NCBI GenBank assembly: GCA_964016885.1
Contig: OZ024742.1
Coordinates: 13,287,311-13,351,310, forward strand
Reading direction: 5' to 3'
DNA: 64,000 nucleotides
Source: Eledone cirrhosa
Taxonomy: Eukaryota > Mollusca > Cephalopoda > Octopoda > Eledonidae
The notes beneath the pieces were generated by a model. It worked only from the letters and a program-made list of their open reading frames with translations. It did not search any database and had not been told where the DNA came from. The position numbers and the translations under genes are program-made. How positions within the stretch are numbered: position 1 is the stretch's first letter; each line of letters opens with the position of its first letter. Below, one piece after another: positions 29,701 through 44,700 of the stretch.

Positions 29701-32700
29701 AAATAAAATACTAGAGGATCAGTTAAAGGAAAATACATCAGGATCAGTTAAAGGAAAATACTGGAGGATCAGTTAAAGGAAATGCTGGAGGATCAGTAAA
29801 AATAACATACTGGAGGATCAGTTAAAGGAAAATACTGGAGGATCAGATTAAACAAAATACTGGAGGATCAGTTAAAGGAAAATACTGTAGGATCAGCTAA
29901 AATTAAAATACTGGAGGATCAGTTAAAGGAAAATACAGTAAGATCAGTTAAAGGAAAATACTGGAGGATCAGTTAAATAAAATACTGGAGGATCAGTTAA
30001 AGGAAAAGACAAAGGATCAGTTAAAGGAAAATACTGGAGGATCAGTTAAAATAAAATACTGGAGGATCAGTTAAAGGCAAATACGGGAGGATCAGTTAAA
30101 GGAAAATACTTGAGGATCAGTTAAAAAAAAATACTGGAGGATCAGTTAAAGAAAAATACTGGAGGATCAGTTAAAATAAAATACTGGAGGATCAGTTAAA
30201 GGAAAATACTGGAGGGTCAGTTAAATGAAAATATTGGAGGATCAGTTAAATCAAATACTGGAGGATCAGTTAAAGGAAAATACTGGAGGATTAGTTAAAG
30301 GAAAATACTGGAGGATCAGTTAAAGGAAAATACTGGAGGATCAGTTAAAGAAAATATTGGAGGATCAGTTAAAGTAAAATACTGGGGGATCAGTTAAAAT
30401 AAAATACTGGAGGATCAGTTAAAGGAAAATACTGGAGGATCAGTTAAATCAAATACAGGAGGATCAGTTAAAGGTAAATACTGAAGGATAAGTTAATGGA
30501 AAATACTGGAGGATCAGTTAAAGGAAAATACTGGAGAATTAGTTAAAATAAAATACTGGAGGATCAGTTAAAAGAAAATACTGGAGGATCAGTTAAAGGA
30601 AAATACTGGAGGATTAGTTAAAGGAAAATACTGGAGGATCAGTTAAAATAAAATACTGAAGGTTCAATTAAAGGAAAATACTGGAGGATCAGTTAAATAG
30701 AATACTGGAGGATCAGTTAAAGGAAAAGACAAAGGATCAGTTATAGGAAAATACTGGAGGATCAGTTAAAATAAAATACTGGAGGATCAGTTAAAGGCAA
30801 ATACGGGAGGATCAGTTAAAGGAAAATATTGAGGATCAGTTAAAATTAAATACTGGAGGAACAGTTAAAGTAAAATACTGGAGAATCAGTTAAAATAAAA
30901 CACTGGAGGATCAGTAAAAGGAAAATACTGGAGGATCAGTTAAAATAAAATACTGGCGGATCAGTTAATGGAGAGTACTGGAAGATCAATTAAAGAAAAT
31001 ACTGGAGGATCAGTTAAAGTAAAATACTGGACGATCAGTTAAAATAAAATACTTGAGGATCAGTTAAAGTAAAATACTGGAGGATCAGTTAAAGAAAAAT
31101 ACTGGAGGATCAGTTAAATCAAATACTGGCGGATCAGTTAAAGGGAAATATTTAAGGATCAGTTAAAGAAAATATTGGAGGATCAGTTAAAGGAAAATAC
31201 TGGAGGATTAGTTAAAATAAAATACTAGAGGATCAGTTAAATGAAAATACTGGTGGATCATTTAAAGGAAAATACTGGAGGATCAGTTAAAGGAAAATAC
31301 TGGAGGATCAGTTAAAATAAAATACTGAAGGATCAATTAAAGGAAAATACTGGAGGATCAGTTAAATAAAATACTGGAGGATCAGTTAAAGGAAAAGACA
31401 AAGGATCAGTTAAAGGAAAATACTGGAGGAACAGTTAAAGTAAAATACTGGAGGATCAGTAAAAATAAAATACTGGAGGATCAGTTAAAGGAAAATACTG
31501 GAGGATTATCTAAAGGAAAATACTGGAGAATCAGTTAAAGGAAAATACTGAAGGATCAGTTAAAGAAAATATTGGAGGATCAGTTAAATCAAATACTGGA
31601 GGATCAGTTAAAGGGAAATACTTAAGGATAAGTTAAAGAAAATATTGGAGGATCAGTTATGTAAAATACTGGAGGATCAGTTAAAATAAAATACTGGAGG
31701 ATCAGTTAATGGAGAGTACTGGAAGATCAATTAAAGAAAATACTGGAGGATCAGTTAAAGTAAAATACTGGAGGATCAGTTAAAATAAAATACAGGAGGA
31801 TCAGTTAAAGGAAAATACTGGAGGATCAGTTAAAGGAAAATACTGAAGGAGCAGTTAAAGGAAAATACTGGAGGATCAGTTAAAAAAAAATACTGGAGGA
31901 TTAGTTAAAATAAAATACTGGAGGATCAGTTAAAGGAAAATACTGGCGGATCAGTTATAATAAAATACTGGAGGAATATTTAAAGTAATATACTGGAGGA
32001 TCAGTAAAAATAAAATACTGGAGGATCAGTTAATGGTAAATACTGGAGGATCAGTTAAAAGAAAATACTGGAGGATCAGTTACAGGAAAATACTGGAGGA
32101 TCAGTTAAAGGAAAATACTGGAGGATCAGTTAAAGGAAAATTCTGGAGGATCAGTTAAAATAAAATACTGGAGGATCAATTAAAGGAACATATTGGCGGA
32201 TCAGTAAAAATAAAATACTGGAGGATCAGTTAAAGGAAAATACTGGAGGATCAGTTAAAATTAAATACTGGAGGATCAGTTAAAGGAAAATACTGAAGCA
32301 TCAGTTAAAACCAAATACTGGAGGATCAGTTAAAGGAAAACAGTGGAGGATCAGTTAAAATAAAATACTGAGGATCAGTTAAAGGAAAATACTGGAGGAT
32401 CAGTTAAAATAAAATACTAGAGGATCAGTTAAAGGAAAATACATCAGGATCAGTTAAAGGAAAATACTGGAGGATCAGTAAAAATAACGTACTGGAGGAT
32501 CAGTTAAAGGAAAATACTGGAGGATCAGATTAAACAAAATACTGGAGGATCAGTTAAAGGAAAATACTGTAGGATCAGCTAAAATTAAAATACTGGAGGA
32601 TCAGTTAAAGGAAAATACAGGAAGATCAGTTAAAGGAAAATACTGGAGGATCAGTTAAATAAAATACTGGAGGATCAGTTAAAGGAAAAGACAAAGGATC

Positions 32701-35700
32701 AGTTAAAGGAAAATACTGGAGGATCAGTTAAAATAAAATACTGGAGGATCAGTTAAAGGCAAATACGGGAGGATCAGTTAAAGGAAAATACTTGAGGATC
32801 AGTTAAAAAAAAATACTGGAGGATCAGTTAAAGAAAAATACTGGAGGATCAGTTAAATAGAATACTGGAGGATCAGTTAAAGGAAAAGACAAAGGATCAG
32901 TTATAGGAAAATACTGGAGGATCAGTTAAAATAAAATACTGGAGGATCAGTTAAAGGCAAATACGGGAGGATCAGTTAAAGGAAAATACTTGAGGATCAG
33001 TTAAAATTAAATACTGGAGGAACAGTTAAAGTAAAATACTGGAGGATCAGTTAAAATAAAACACTGGAGGATCAGTAAAAGGAAAATACTGGAGGATCAG
33101 TTAAAATAAAATACTGGCGGATCAGTTAATGGAGAGTACTGGAAGATCAATTAAAGAAAATACTGGAGGATCAGTTAAAGTAAAATACTGGACGATCAGT
33201 TAAAATAAAATACTTGAGGATCAGCTAAAGTAAAATACTGGAGGATCAGTTAAAGAAAAATACTGGAGGATCAGTTAAATCAAATACTGGCGGATCAGTT
33301 AAAGGGAAATATTTAAGGATCAGTTAAAGAAAATATTGGAGGATCAGTTAAAGGAAAATACTGGAGGATTAGTTAAAATAAAATACTAGAGGATCAGTTA
33401 AATGAAAATACTGGTGGATCATTTAAAGGAAAATACTGGAGGATCAGTTAAAGGAAAATACTGGAGGATCAGTTAAAATAAAATACTGAAGGATCAATTA
33501 AAGGAAAATACTGGAGGATCAGTTAAATAAAATACTGGAGGATCAGTTAAAGGAAAAGACAAAGGATCAGTTAAAGGAAAATACTGGAGGAACAGTTAAA
33601 GTAAAATACTGGAGGATCAGTAAAAATAAAATACTGGAGTATCAGTTAAAGGAAAATACTGGAGGATTATTTAAAGGAAAATACTGGAGAATCAGTTAAA
33701 GGAAAATACTAAAGGATCAGTTAAAGAAAATATTGGAGGATCAGTTAAATCAAATACTGGAGGATCAGTTAAAGGGAAATACTTAAGGATAAGTTAAAGA
33801 AAATATTGGAGGATCAGTTATGTAAAATACTGGAGGATCAGTTAAAATAAAATACTGGAGGATCAGTTAATGGAGAGTACTGGAAGATCAATTAAAGAAA
33901 ATACTGGAGGATCAGTTAAAGTAAAATACTGGAGGATCAGTTAAAATAAAATACAGGAGGATCAGTTAAAGGAAAATACTGGAGGATCAGTTAAAGGAAA
34001 ATACTGAAGGAGCAGTTAAAGGAAAATACTGGAGGATCAGTTAAAAGAAAATACTGGAGGATTAGTTAAAATAAAATACTGGAGGATCAGTTAAAGGAAA
34101 ATACTGGAGGATCAGTTATAATAAAATACTGGAGGAATATTTAAAGTAATATACTGGAGGATCAGTAAAAATAAAATACTGGAGGATCAGTTAATGGTAA
34201 ATACTGGAGGATCAGTTAAAAGAAAATACTGGAGGATCAGTTACAGGAAAATACTGGAGGATCAGTTAAAGGAAAATACTGGAGGATCAGTTAAAGGAAA
34301 ATTCTGGAGGATCAGTTAAAATAAAATACTGGAGGATCAATTAAAGGAACATATTGGCGGATCAGTAAAAATAAAATACTGGAGGATCAGTTAAAGGAAA
34401 ATACTGGAGGATCAGTTAAAATTAAATACTGGAGGATCAGTTAAAGGAAAATACTGAATCATCAGTTAAAACCAAATACTGGAGGATCAGTTAAAGGAAA
34501 ACAGTGGAGGATCAGTTAAAATAAAATACTGAGGATCAGTTAAAGGAAAATACTGGAGGATCAGTTAAAATAAAATACTAGAGGATCAGTTAAAGGAAAA
34601 TACATCAGGATCAGTTAAAGGAAAATACTGGAGGATCAGTAAAAATAACGTACTGGAGGATCAGTTAAAGGAAAATACTGGAGGATCAGATTAAACAAAA
34701 TACTGGAGGATCAGTTAAAGGAAAATACTGTAGGATCAGCTAAAATTAAAATACTGGAGGATCAGTTAAAGGAAAATACAGGAAGATCAGTTAAAGGAAA
34801 ATACTGGAGGATCAGTTAAATAAAATACTGGAGGATCAGTTAAAGGAAAAGACAAAGGATCAGTTAAAGGAAAATACTGGAGGATCAGTTAAAATAAAAT
34901 ACTGGAGGATCAGTTAAAGGCAAATACGGGAGGATCAGTTAAAGGAAAATACTTGAGGATCAGTTAAAAAAAAATACTGGAGGATCAGTTAAAGAAAAAT
35001 ACTGGAGGATCAGTTAATATAAAATACTGGAGGATCAGTTAAATGAAAATATTGGAGGATCAGTTAAATCAAATACTGGAGGATCAGTTAAAGGAAAATA
35101 CTGGAGTATTAGTTAAAGGAAAATACTGGAGGATCAGTTAAAGGAAAATACTAAAGGATCAGTTAAAGAAAATATTGGAGGATCAGTTAAAGTAAAATAC
35201 TGGGGGATCAGTTAAAATAAAATACTGGAGGATCAGTTAAAGGAAAATACTGGAGGATCAATTAAATCAAATACAGGAGGATCAGTTAAAGGTAAATACT
35301 GAAGGATCAGTTAATGGAAAATACTGGAGGATCAGTTAAAGGAAAATACTGGAGAATTAGTTAAAATAAAATACTGGAGGATCAGTTAAAAGAAAATACT
35401 GGAGGTTCAGTTAAAGGAAAATACTGGAGGATCAGTTAAAGGAAAATACTGGAGGATCAGTTAAAATAAAATACTGAAGGTTCAATTAAAGGAAAATACT
35501 GGAGGATCAGTTAAATAGAATACTGGAGGATCAGTTAAAGGAAAAGACAAAGGATCAGTTATAGGAAAATACTGGAGGATCAGTTAAAATAAAATACTGG
35601 AGGATCAGTTAAAGGCAAATACGGGAGGATCAGTTAAAGGAAAATACTTGAGGATCAGTTAAAATTAAATACTGGAGGAACAGTTAAAGTAAAATACTGG

Positions 35701-38700
35701 AGGATCAGTTAAAATAAAACACTGGAGGATCAGTAAAAGGAAAATACTGGAGGATCAGTTAAAATAAAATACTGGCGGATCAGTTAAAGGAAAAGACAAA
35801 GGATCAGTTAAAGGAAAATACTGGAGGAACAGTTAAAGTAAAATACTGGAGGATCAGTAAAAACAAAATACTGGAGGATCAGTTAAAGGAAAATACTGGA
35901 GGATTATTTAAATGAAAATACTGGAGAATCATTTAAAGGAAAATACTGAAGGATCAGGTAAAGAAAATATTGGAGGATCAGTTAAATCAAATACTGGAGG
36001 ATCAGTTAAAGGGAAATACTTAAGGATAAGTTAAAGAAAATATTGGAGGATCAGTTATGTAAAATACTGGAGGATCAGTTAAAATAAAATACTGGAGGAT
36101 CAGTTAATGGAGAGTACTGGAAGATCAATTAAAGAAAATACTGGAGGATCAGTTAAAGTAAAATACTGGAGGATCAGTTAAAATAAAATACAGGAGGATC
36201 AGTTAAAGGAAAATACTGGAGGATCAGTTAAAGGAAAATACTGGAGGATCAGTTAAATCAAATACTGGAGGATCAGTTAAAGGGAAATATTTAAGGATCA
36301 GTTAAAGAAAATACTGGAAGATCAGTTAAAGGAAAATACTGGAGGATTAGTTAAAATAAAATACTGGAGGATCAGTTAAATGAAAATACTGGTGGATCAA
36401 TTAAAGGGAAATACTGGAGGATCAGTTAAAGGAAAATACTGGAGGATCAGTTAAAATAAAATACTGAAGGATCAATTAAAGGAAAGTACTGGAGGATCAG
36501 TTAAATAAAATACTGGAGGATCACTTAAAGGAAAATACTGGAGGAACAGTTAAAGTAAAATACTGGTGGATCAGTAAAAATAAATACTGGAGGATCAGTT
36601 AAAGGAAAATACTGGAGGATTAGTTAAAGGAAAATACTGGAGAATCAGTTAAAGGAAAATACTGAAGGATCAGTTAAAGGAAAGTACTGAAGGAGCAGTT
36701 AAAGGAAAATACTGGAGGATCAGTTAAATCAAATACTGGAGGATCAGTTAAAGGAAAATACTGAAGGAGCAGTTAAAGGAAAATACTGGAGGATCAGTTA
36801 AAAGAAAATACTGGAGGATTAGTTAAAATAAAATACTGGAGGATCAGTTAAAGGAAAATACTGGAGGATCAGTTATAATAAAATGCTGGAGGAATATTTA
36901 AAGTAAAATACTGGAGGATCAGTTAATGGTAAATACTGGAGGATCAGTTAAAAGAAAATACTGGAGGATCAGTTACAGGAAAATACTGGAGGATCAGTTA
37001 AAGGAAAATACTGGAGGATCAGTTAAAGGAAAATTCTGGAGGATCAGTTAAAATAAAATACTGGAGGATCAATTAAAGGAAAATATTGGCGGATCAGTAA
37101 AAATAACATACTGGAGGATCAGTTAAAGGAAAATACTGGAGGATCAGTTATAATTAAATACTGGAGGATCAGTTAAAGGAAAATACTGGTGGATCAATTA
37201 AAGGGAAATACTGGAGGATCAGTTAAAGGAAAATACTGGAGGATCAGTTAAAATAAAATACTGAAGGATCAATTAAAGGAAAGTACTGGAGGATCAGTTA
37301 AATAAAATACTGGAGGATCACTTAAAGGAAAATAGTGGAGGATCAGTTAAAATAAAATACTGAGGATCAGTTAAAGGAAAATACTGGAGGATCAGTTAAA
37401 ATAAAATACTAGAGGATCAGTTAAAGGAAAATACATCAGGATCAGTTAAAGGAAAATACTGGAGGATCAGTTAAAGGAAAATGCTGGAGGATCAGTTAAA
37501 ATAAAATACTGGAGTATCAGTTAAAGGAAAATACTGAAGGATCAGTTAAAATAAAATACTGGAGGATCAGTTAAAGGAAAATACTGGAGGATCAGTAAAA
37601 ATAACATACTGGAGGATCAGTTAAAGGAAAGTACTGGAGGATCAGATTAAACAAAATACTGGAGGATCAGTTAAAGGAAAATACTGGAGGATCAGCTAAA
37701 ATTAAAATACTGGAGGATCAGTTAAAGGAAAATACAGGAAGATCAGTTAAAGGAAAATATTGGAGGATCAGTTAAATAAAATACTGGAGGATCAGTTAAA
37801 AGAAAAGACAAAGGATCAGTTAAAGGAAAATACTGGAGGATCAGTTAAAATAAGATACTGGAGGATCAGTTAAAGGCAAATACGGGAGGATCAGTTAAAG
37901 AAAAATACTGGAGGATCAGTTAAAATAAAATACTGGAGGATCAGTTAAAGGAAAATACTGGAGGATCAGTTAAATGAAAATACTGGAGGATCAGTTAAAT
38001 CAAATACTGGAGGATCAGTTAAAGGAAAATACTGGAGGATTAGTTAAAGGAAAATACTGGAGGATCAGTTAAAGGAAAATACTGAAGGATCAGTTAAAGA
38101 AAATATTAGAGGATCAGTTAAAGTAAAATTCTGGGGGATCAGTTAAAATAAAATACTGGAGGATCAGTTAAAGGAAAATACTGCAGGATCAGTTAAATCA
38201 AATACAGGAGGATCAGTTAAAGGTAAATACTGGAGGATCAGTTAAATGAAAATACTGGAGATTTAGTTAAAATAAAATACTGGAGGATCAGTTAAAAGAA
38301 AATACTGGAGGATCAGTTAAAGGAAAATACTGGAGGATCAGTTAAAGGAAAATACTGGAGGATCAGTTAAAATAAAATACTGAAGGTTCAATTAAAGGAA
38401 AATACTGGAGGATCAGTTAAATAAAATACTGGAGGATCAGTTAAAGGAAAAGACAAAGGATCACTTAAAGGAAAATACTGGAGGAACAGTTAAAGTAAAA
38501 TACTGGAGGATCAGTAAAAATAAATACTGGAGGATCAGTTAAAGGAAAATACTGGAGGATTAGTTAAAGGAAAATACTGGAGAATCAGTTAAAGGAAAAT
38601 ACTGAAGGATCAGTTAAAGGAAAGTACTGAAGGAGCAGTTAAAGGAAAATACTGGGGGATCAGTTAAATCAAATACTGGAGGATCAGTTAAAGGAAAATA

Positions 38701-41700
38701 CTGAAGGAGCAGTTAAAGGAAAATACTGGAGGATCAGTTAAAGGCAAATACGGGAGGATCAGTTAAAGGAAAATAGTTGAGGATCAGTTAAAATAAAATA
38801 CTGGAGGAACAGTTAAAGTAAAATACTGGAGGATCAGTTAAAATAAAACACTGGAGGATCAGTAAAAGGAAAATAATGGAGGATCAGTTAAAATAAAATA
38901 CTGGCGGATCAGTTAATGGAGAGTACTGGAAGATCAATTAAAGAAAATACTGGAGGATCAGATAAAGTAAAATACTGGACGATCAGTTAAAATAAAATAC
39001 TTGAGGATCAGTTAAAGTAAAATACTGGAGGATCAGTTAAATAAAAATACTGGAGGATCAGTTAAATCAAATACTGGAGGATCAGTTAAAGGGAAATATT
39101 TAAGGATCAGTTAAAGAAAATACTGGAGGATCAGTTAAAGGAAAATACTGGAGGATTAGTTAAAATAAAATACTAGAGGATCAGTTAAATGAAAATACTG
39201 GTGGATCAATTAAAGGAAAATACTGGAGGATCAGTTAAAGGAAAATACTGGAGGATCAGTTAAAATAAAATTCTGAAGGATCAATTAAAGTAAAATACTG
39301 GAGGATCAGTTAAATAAAATACTGGAGGATCAGTTAAAGGAAAAGACAAAGGATCAGTTAAAGGAAAATACTGGAGGAACAGTTAAAATAAAATACAGGA
39401 GGATCAGTTAAAGGAAAATACTGGAGGATCAGTTAAAATAAAATACTAGAGGATCAGTTAAAGGAAAATACATCAGGATCAGTTAAAGGAAAATACTGGA
39501 GGATCAGTAAAAATAACGTACTGGAGGATCAGTTAAAGGAAAATACTGGAGGATCAGATTAAACAAAATACTGGAGGATCAGTTAAAGGAAAATACTGTA
39601 GGATCAGCTAAAATTAAAATACTGGAGGATCAGTTAAAGGAAAATACAGGAAGATCAGTTAAAGGAAAATACTGGAGGATCAGTTAAATAAAATACTGGA
39701 GGATCAGTTAAAGGAAAAGACAAAGGATCAGTTAAAGGAAAATACTGGAGGATCAGTTAAAATAAAATACTGGAGGATCAGTTAAAGGCAAATACGGGAG
39801 GATCAGTTAAAGGAAAATACTTGAGGATCAGTTAAAGGAAAATACTGGAGGATCAGTTAAAATAAAATACTGAAGGATCAATTAAAGGAAAATACTGGAG
39901 GATCAGTTAAATAAAATACTGGAGGATCAGTTAAAGGAAAATACAAAGGATCAGTTAAAGGAAAATACTGGAGGATCAGTTAAAATAAAATACTGAAGGA
40001 TCAATTAAAGGAAAATACTGGAGGATCAGTTAAATAAAATACTGTAGGATCAGTAAAAGGAAAATACAAAGGATCAGCTAAAGGAAAATACTGGAGGATC
40101 AGTTAAAATAAAATACTGGAGGATCAGTTAAATCAAATACTGGAGTATCAGTTAAAGGAAAATACTGGAGGATCAGTTAAAGGAAAATACAGGAAGATCA
40201 GTTAAAGGAAAATATTGGAGGATCAGTTAAATAAAATACTGGAGGATCAGTTAAAAGAAAAGACAAAGGATCAGTTAAAGGAAAATACTGGAGGATCAGT
40301 TAAAATAAGATACTGGAGGATCAGTTAAAGGCAAATACGGGAGGATCAGTTAAAGAAAAATACTGGAGGATCAGTTAAAATAAAATACTGGAGGATCAGT
40401 TAAAGGAAAATACTGGAGGATCAGTTAAATGAAAATACTGGAGGATCAGTTAAATCAAATACTGGAGGATCAGTTAAAGGAAAATACTGGAGGATTAGTT
40501 AAAGGAAAATACTGGAGGATCAGTTAAAGGAAAATACTGAAGGATCAGTTAAAGAAAATATTAGAGGATCAGTTAAAGTAAAATTCTGGGGGATCAGTTA
40601 AAATAAAATACTGGAGGATCAGTTAAAGGAAAATACTGCAGGATCAGTTAAATCAAATACAGGAGGATCAGTTAAAGGTAAATACTGGAGGATCAGTTAA
40701 ATGAAAATACTGGAGATTTAGTTAAAATAAAATACTGGAGGATCAGTTAAAAGAAAATACTGGAGGATCAGTTAAAGGAAAATACTGGAGGATCAGTTAA
40801 AGGAAAATACTGGAGGATCAGTTAAAATAAAATACTGAAGGTTCAATTAAAGGAAAATACTGGAGGATCAGTTAAATAAAATACTGGAGGATCAGTTAAA
40901 GGAAAAGACAAAGGATCACTTAAAGGAAAATACTGGAGGAACAGTTAAAGTAAAATACTGGAGGATCAGTAAAAATAAATACTGGAGGATCAGTTAAAGG
41001 AAAATACTGGAGGATTAGTTAAAGGAAAATACTGGAGAATCAGTTAAAGGAAAATACTGAAGGATCAGTTAAAGGAAAGTACTGAAGGAGCAGTTAAAGG
41101 AAAATACTGGAGGATCAGTTAAATCAAATACTGGAGGATCAGTTAAAGGAAAATACTGAAGGAGCAGTTAAAGGAAAATACTGGAGGATCAGTTAAAGGC
41201 AAATACGGGAGGATCAGTTAAAGGAAAATAGTTGAGGATCAGTTAAAATAAAATACTGGAGGAACAGTTAAAGTAAAATACTGGAGGATCAGTTAAAATA
41301 AAACACTGGAGGATCAGTAAAAGGAAAATAATGGAGGATCAGTTAAAATAAAATACTGGCGGATCAGTTAATGGAGAGTACTGGAAGATCAATTAAAGAA
41401 AATACTGGAGGATCAGATAAAGTAAAATACTGGACGATCAGTTAAAATAAAATACTTGAGGATCAGTTAAAGTAAAATACTGGAGGATCAGTTAAATAAA
41501 AATACTGGAGGATCAGTTAAATCAAATACTGGAGGATCAGTTAAAGGGAAATATTTAAGGATCAGTTAAAGAAAATACTGGAGGATCAGTTAAAGGAAAA
41601 TACTGGAGGATTAGTTAAAATAAAATACTAGAGGATCAGTTAAATGAAAATACTGGTGGATCAATTAAAGGAAAATACTGGAGGATCAGTTAAAGGAAAA

Positions 41701-44700
41701 TACTGGAGGATCAGTTAAAATAAAATACAGGAGGATCAGTTAAAGGAAAATACTGGAGGATCAGTTAAAATAAAATACTAGAGGATCAGTTAAAGGAAAA
41801 TACATCAGGATCAGTTAAAGGAAAATACTGGAGGATCAGTAAAAATAACGTACTGGAGGATCAGTTAAAGGAAAATACTGGAGGATCAGATTAAACAAAA
41901 TACTGGAGGATCAGTTAAAGGAAAATACTGTAGGATCAGCTAAAATTAAAATACTGGAGGATCAGTTAAAGGAAAATACAGGAAGATCAGTTAAAGGAAA
42001 ATACTGGAGGATCAGTTAAATAAAATACTGGAGGATCAGTTAAAGGAAAAGACAAAGGATCAGTTAAAGGAAAATACTGGAGGATCAGTTAAAATAAAAT
42101 ACTGGAGGATCAGTTAAAGGCAAATACGGGAGGATCAGTTAAAGGAAAATACTTGAGGATCAGTTAAAGGAAAATACTGGAGGATCAGTTAAAATAAAAT
42201 ACTGAAGGATCAATTAAAGGAAAATACTGGAGGATCAGTTAAATAAAATACTGGAGGATCAGTTAAAGGAAAATACAAAGGATCAGTTAAAGGAAAATAC
42301 TGGAGGATCAGTTAAAATAAAATACTGAAGGATCAATTAAAGGAAAATACTGGAGGATCAGTTAAATAAAATACTGTAGGATCAGTAAAAGGAAAATACA
42401 AAGGATCAGCTAAAGGAAAATACTGGAGGATCAGTTAAAATAAAATACTGGAGGATCAGTTAAATCAAATACTGGAGTATCAGTTAAAGGAAAATACTGG
42501 AGGATCAGTTAAAGGAAAATACAGGAAGATCAGTTAAAGGAAAATATTGGAGGATCAGTTAAATAAAATACTGGAGGATCAGTTAAAAGAAAAGACAAAG
42601 GATCAGTTAAAGGAAAATACTGGAGGATCAGTTAAAATAAGATACTGGAGGATCAGTTAAAGGCAAATACGGGAGGATCAGTTAAAGAAAAATACTGGAG
42701 GATCAGTTAAAATAAAATACTGGAGGATCAGTTAAAGGAAAATACTGGAGGATCAGTTAAATGAAAATACTGGAGGATCAGTTAAATCAAATACTGGAGG
42801 ATCAGTTAAAGGAAAATACTGGAGGATTAGTTAAAGGAAAATACTGGAGGATCAGTTAAAGGAAAATACTGAAGGATCAGTTAAAGAAAATATTAGAGGA
42901 TCAGTTAAAGTAAAATTCTGGGGGATCAGTTAAAATAAAATACTGGAGGATCAGTTAAAGGAAAATACTGCAGGATCAGTTAAATCAAATACAGGAGGAT
43001 CAGTTAAAGGTAAATACTGGAGGATCAGTTAAATGAAAATACTGGAGATTTAGTTAAAATAAAATACTGGAGGATCAGTTAAAAGAAAATACTGGATGAT
43101 CAGTTAAAGGAAAATACTGGAGGATCAGTTAAAGGAAAATACTGGAGGATCAGTTAAAATAAAATACTGAAGGTTCAATTAAAGGAAAATACTGGAGGAT
43201 CAGTTAAATAAAATACTGGAGGATCAGTTAAAGGAAAAGACAAAGGATCACTTAAAGGAAAATACTGGAGGAACAGTTAAAGTAAAATACTGGAGGATCA
43301 GTAAAAATAAATACTGGAGGATCAGTTAAAGGAAAATACTGGAGGATTAGTTAAAGGAAAATACTGGAGAATCAGTTAAAGGAAAATACTGAAGGATCAG
43401 TTAAAGGAAAGTACTGAAGGAGCAGTTAAAGGAAAATACTGGAGGATCAGTTAAATCAAATACTGGAGGATCAGTTAAAGGAAAATACTGAAGGAGCAGT
43501 TAAAGGAAAATACTGGAGGATCAGTTAAAGGCAAATACGGGAGGATCAGTTAAAGGAAAATAGTTGAGGATCAGTTAAAATAAAATACTGGAGGAACAGT
43601 TAAAGTAAAATACTGGAGGATCAGTTAAAATAAAACACTGGAGGATCAGTAAAAGGAAAATAATGGAGGATCAGTTAAAATAAAATACTGGCGGATCAGT
43701 TAATGGAGAGTACTGGAAGATCAATTAAAGAAAATACTGGAGGATCAGATAAAGTAAAATACTGGACGATCAGTTAAAATAAAATACTTGAGGATCAGTT
43801 AAAGTAAAATACTGGAGGATCAGTTAAATCAAATACTGGAGGATCAGTTAAAGGGAAATATTTAAGGATCAGTTAAAGAAAATACTGGAGGATCAGTTAA
43901 AGGAAAATACTGGAGGATTAGTTAAAATAAAATACTAGAGGATCAGTTAAATGAAAATACTGGTGGATCAATTAAAGGAAAATACTGGAGGATCAGTTAA
44001 AGGAAAATACTGGAGGATCAGTTAAAATAAAATACTGAAGGATCAATTAAAGTAAAATACTGGAGGATCAGTTAAATAAAATACTGGAGGATCAGTTAAA
44101 GGAAAAGACAAAGGATCAGTTAAAGGAAAATACTGGAGGAACAGTTAAAATAAAATACAGGAGGATCAGTTAAAGGAAAATACTGGAGGATCAGTTAAAA
44201 TAAAATACTAGAGGATCAGTTAAAGGAAAATACATCAGGATCAGTTAAAGGAAAATACTGGAGGATCAGTAAAAATAACGTACTGGAGGATCAGTTAAAG
44301 GAAAATACTGGAGGATCAGATTAAACAAAATACTGGAGGATCAGTTAAAGGAAAATACTGTAGGATCAGCTAAAATTAAAATACTGGAGGATCAGTTAAA
44401 GGAAAATACAGGAAGATCAGTTAAAGGAAAATACTGGAGGATCAGTTAAATAAAATACTGGAGGATCAGTTAAAGGAAAAGACAAAGGATCAGTTAAAGG
44501 AAAATACTGGAGGATCAGTTAAAATAAAATACTGGAGGATCAGTTAAAGGCAAATACGGGAGGATCAGTTAAAGGAAAATACTTGAGGATCAGTTAAAGG
44601 AAAATACTGGAGGATCAGTTAAAATAAAATACTGAAGGATCAATTAAAGGAAAATACTGGAGGATCAGTTAAATAAAATACTGGAGGATCAGTTAAAGGA

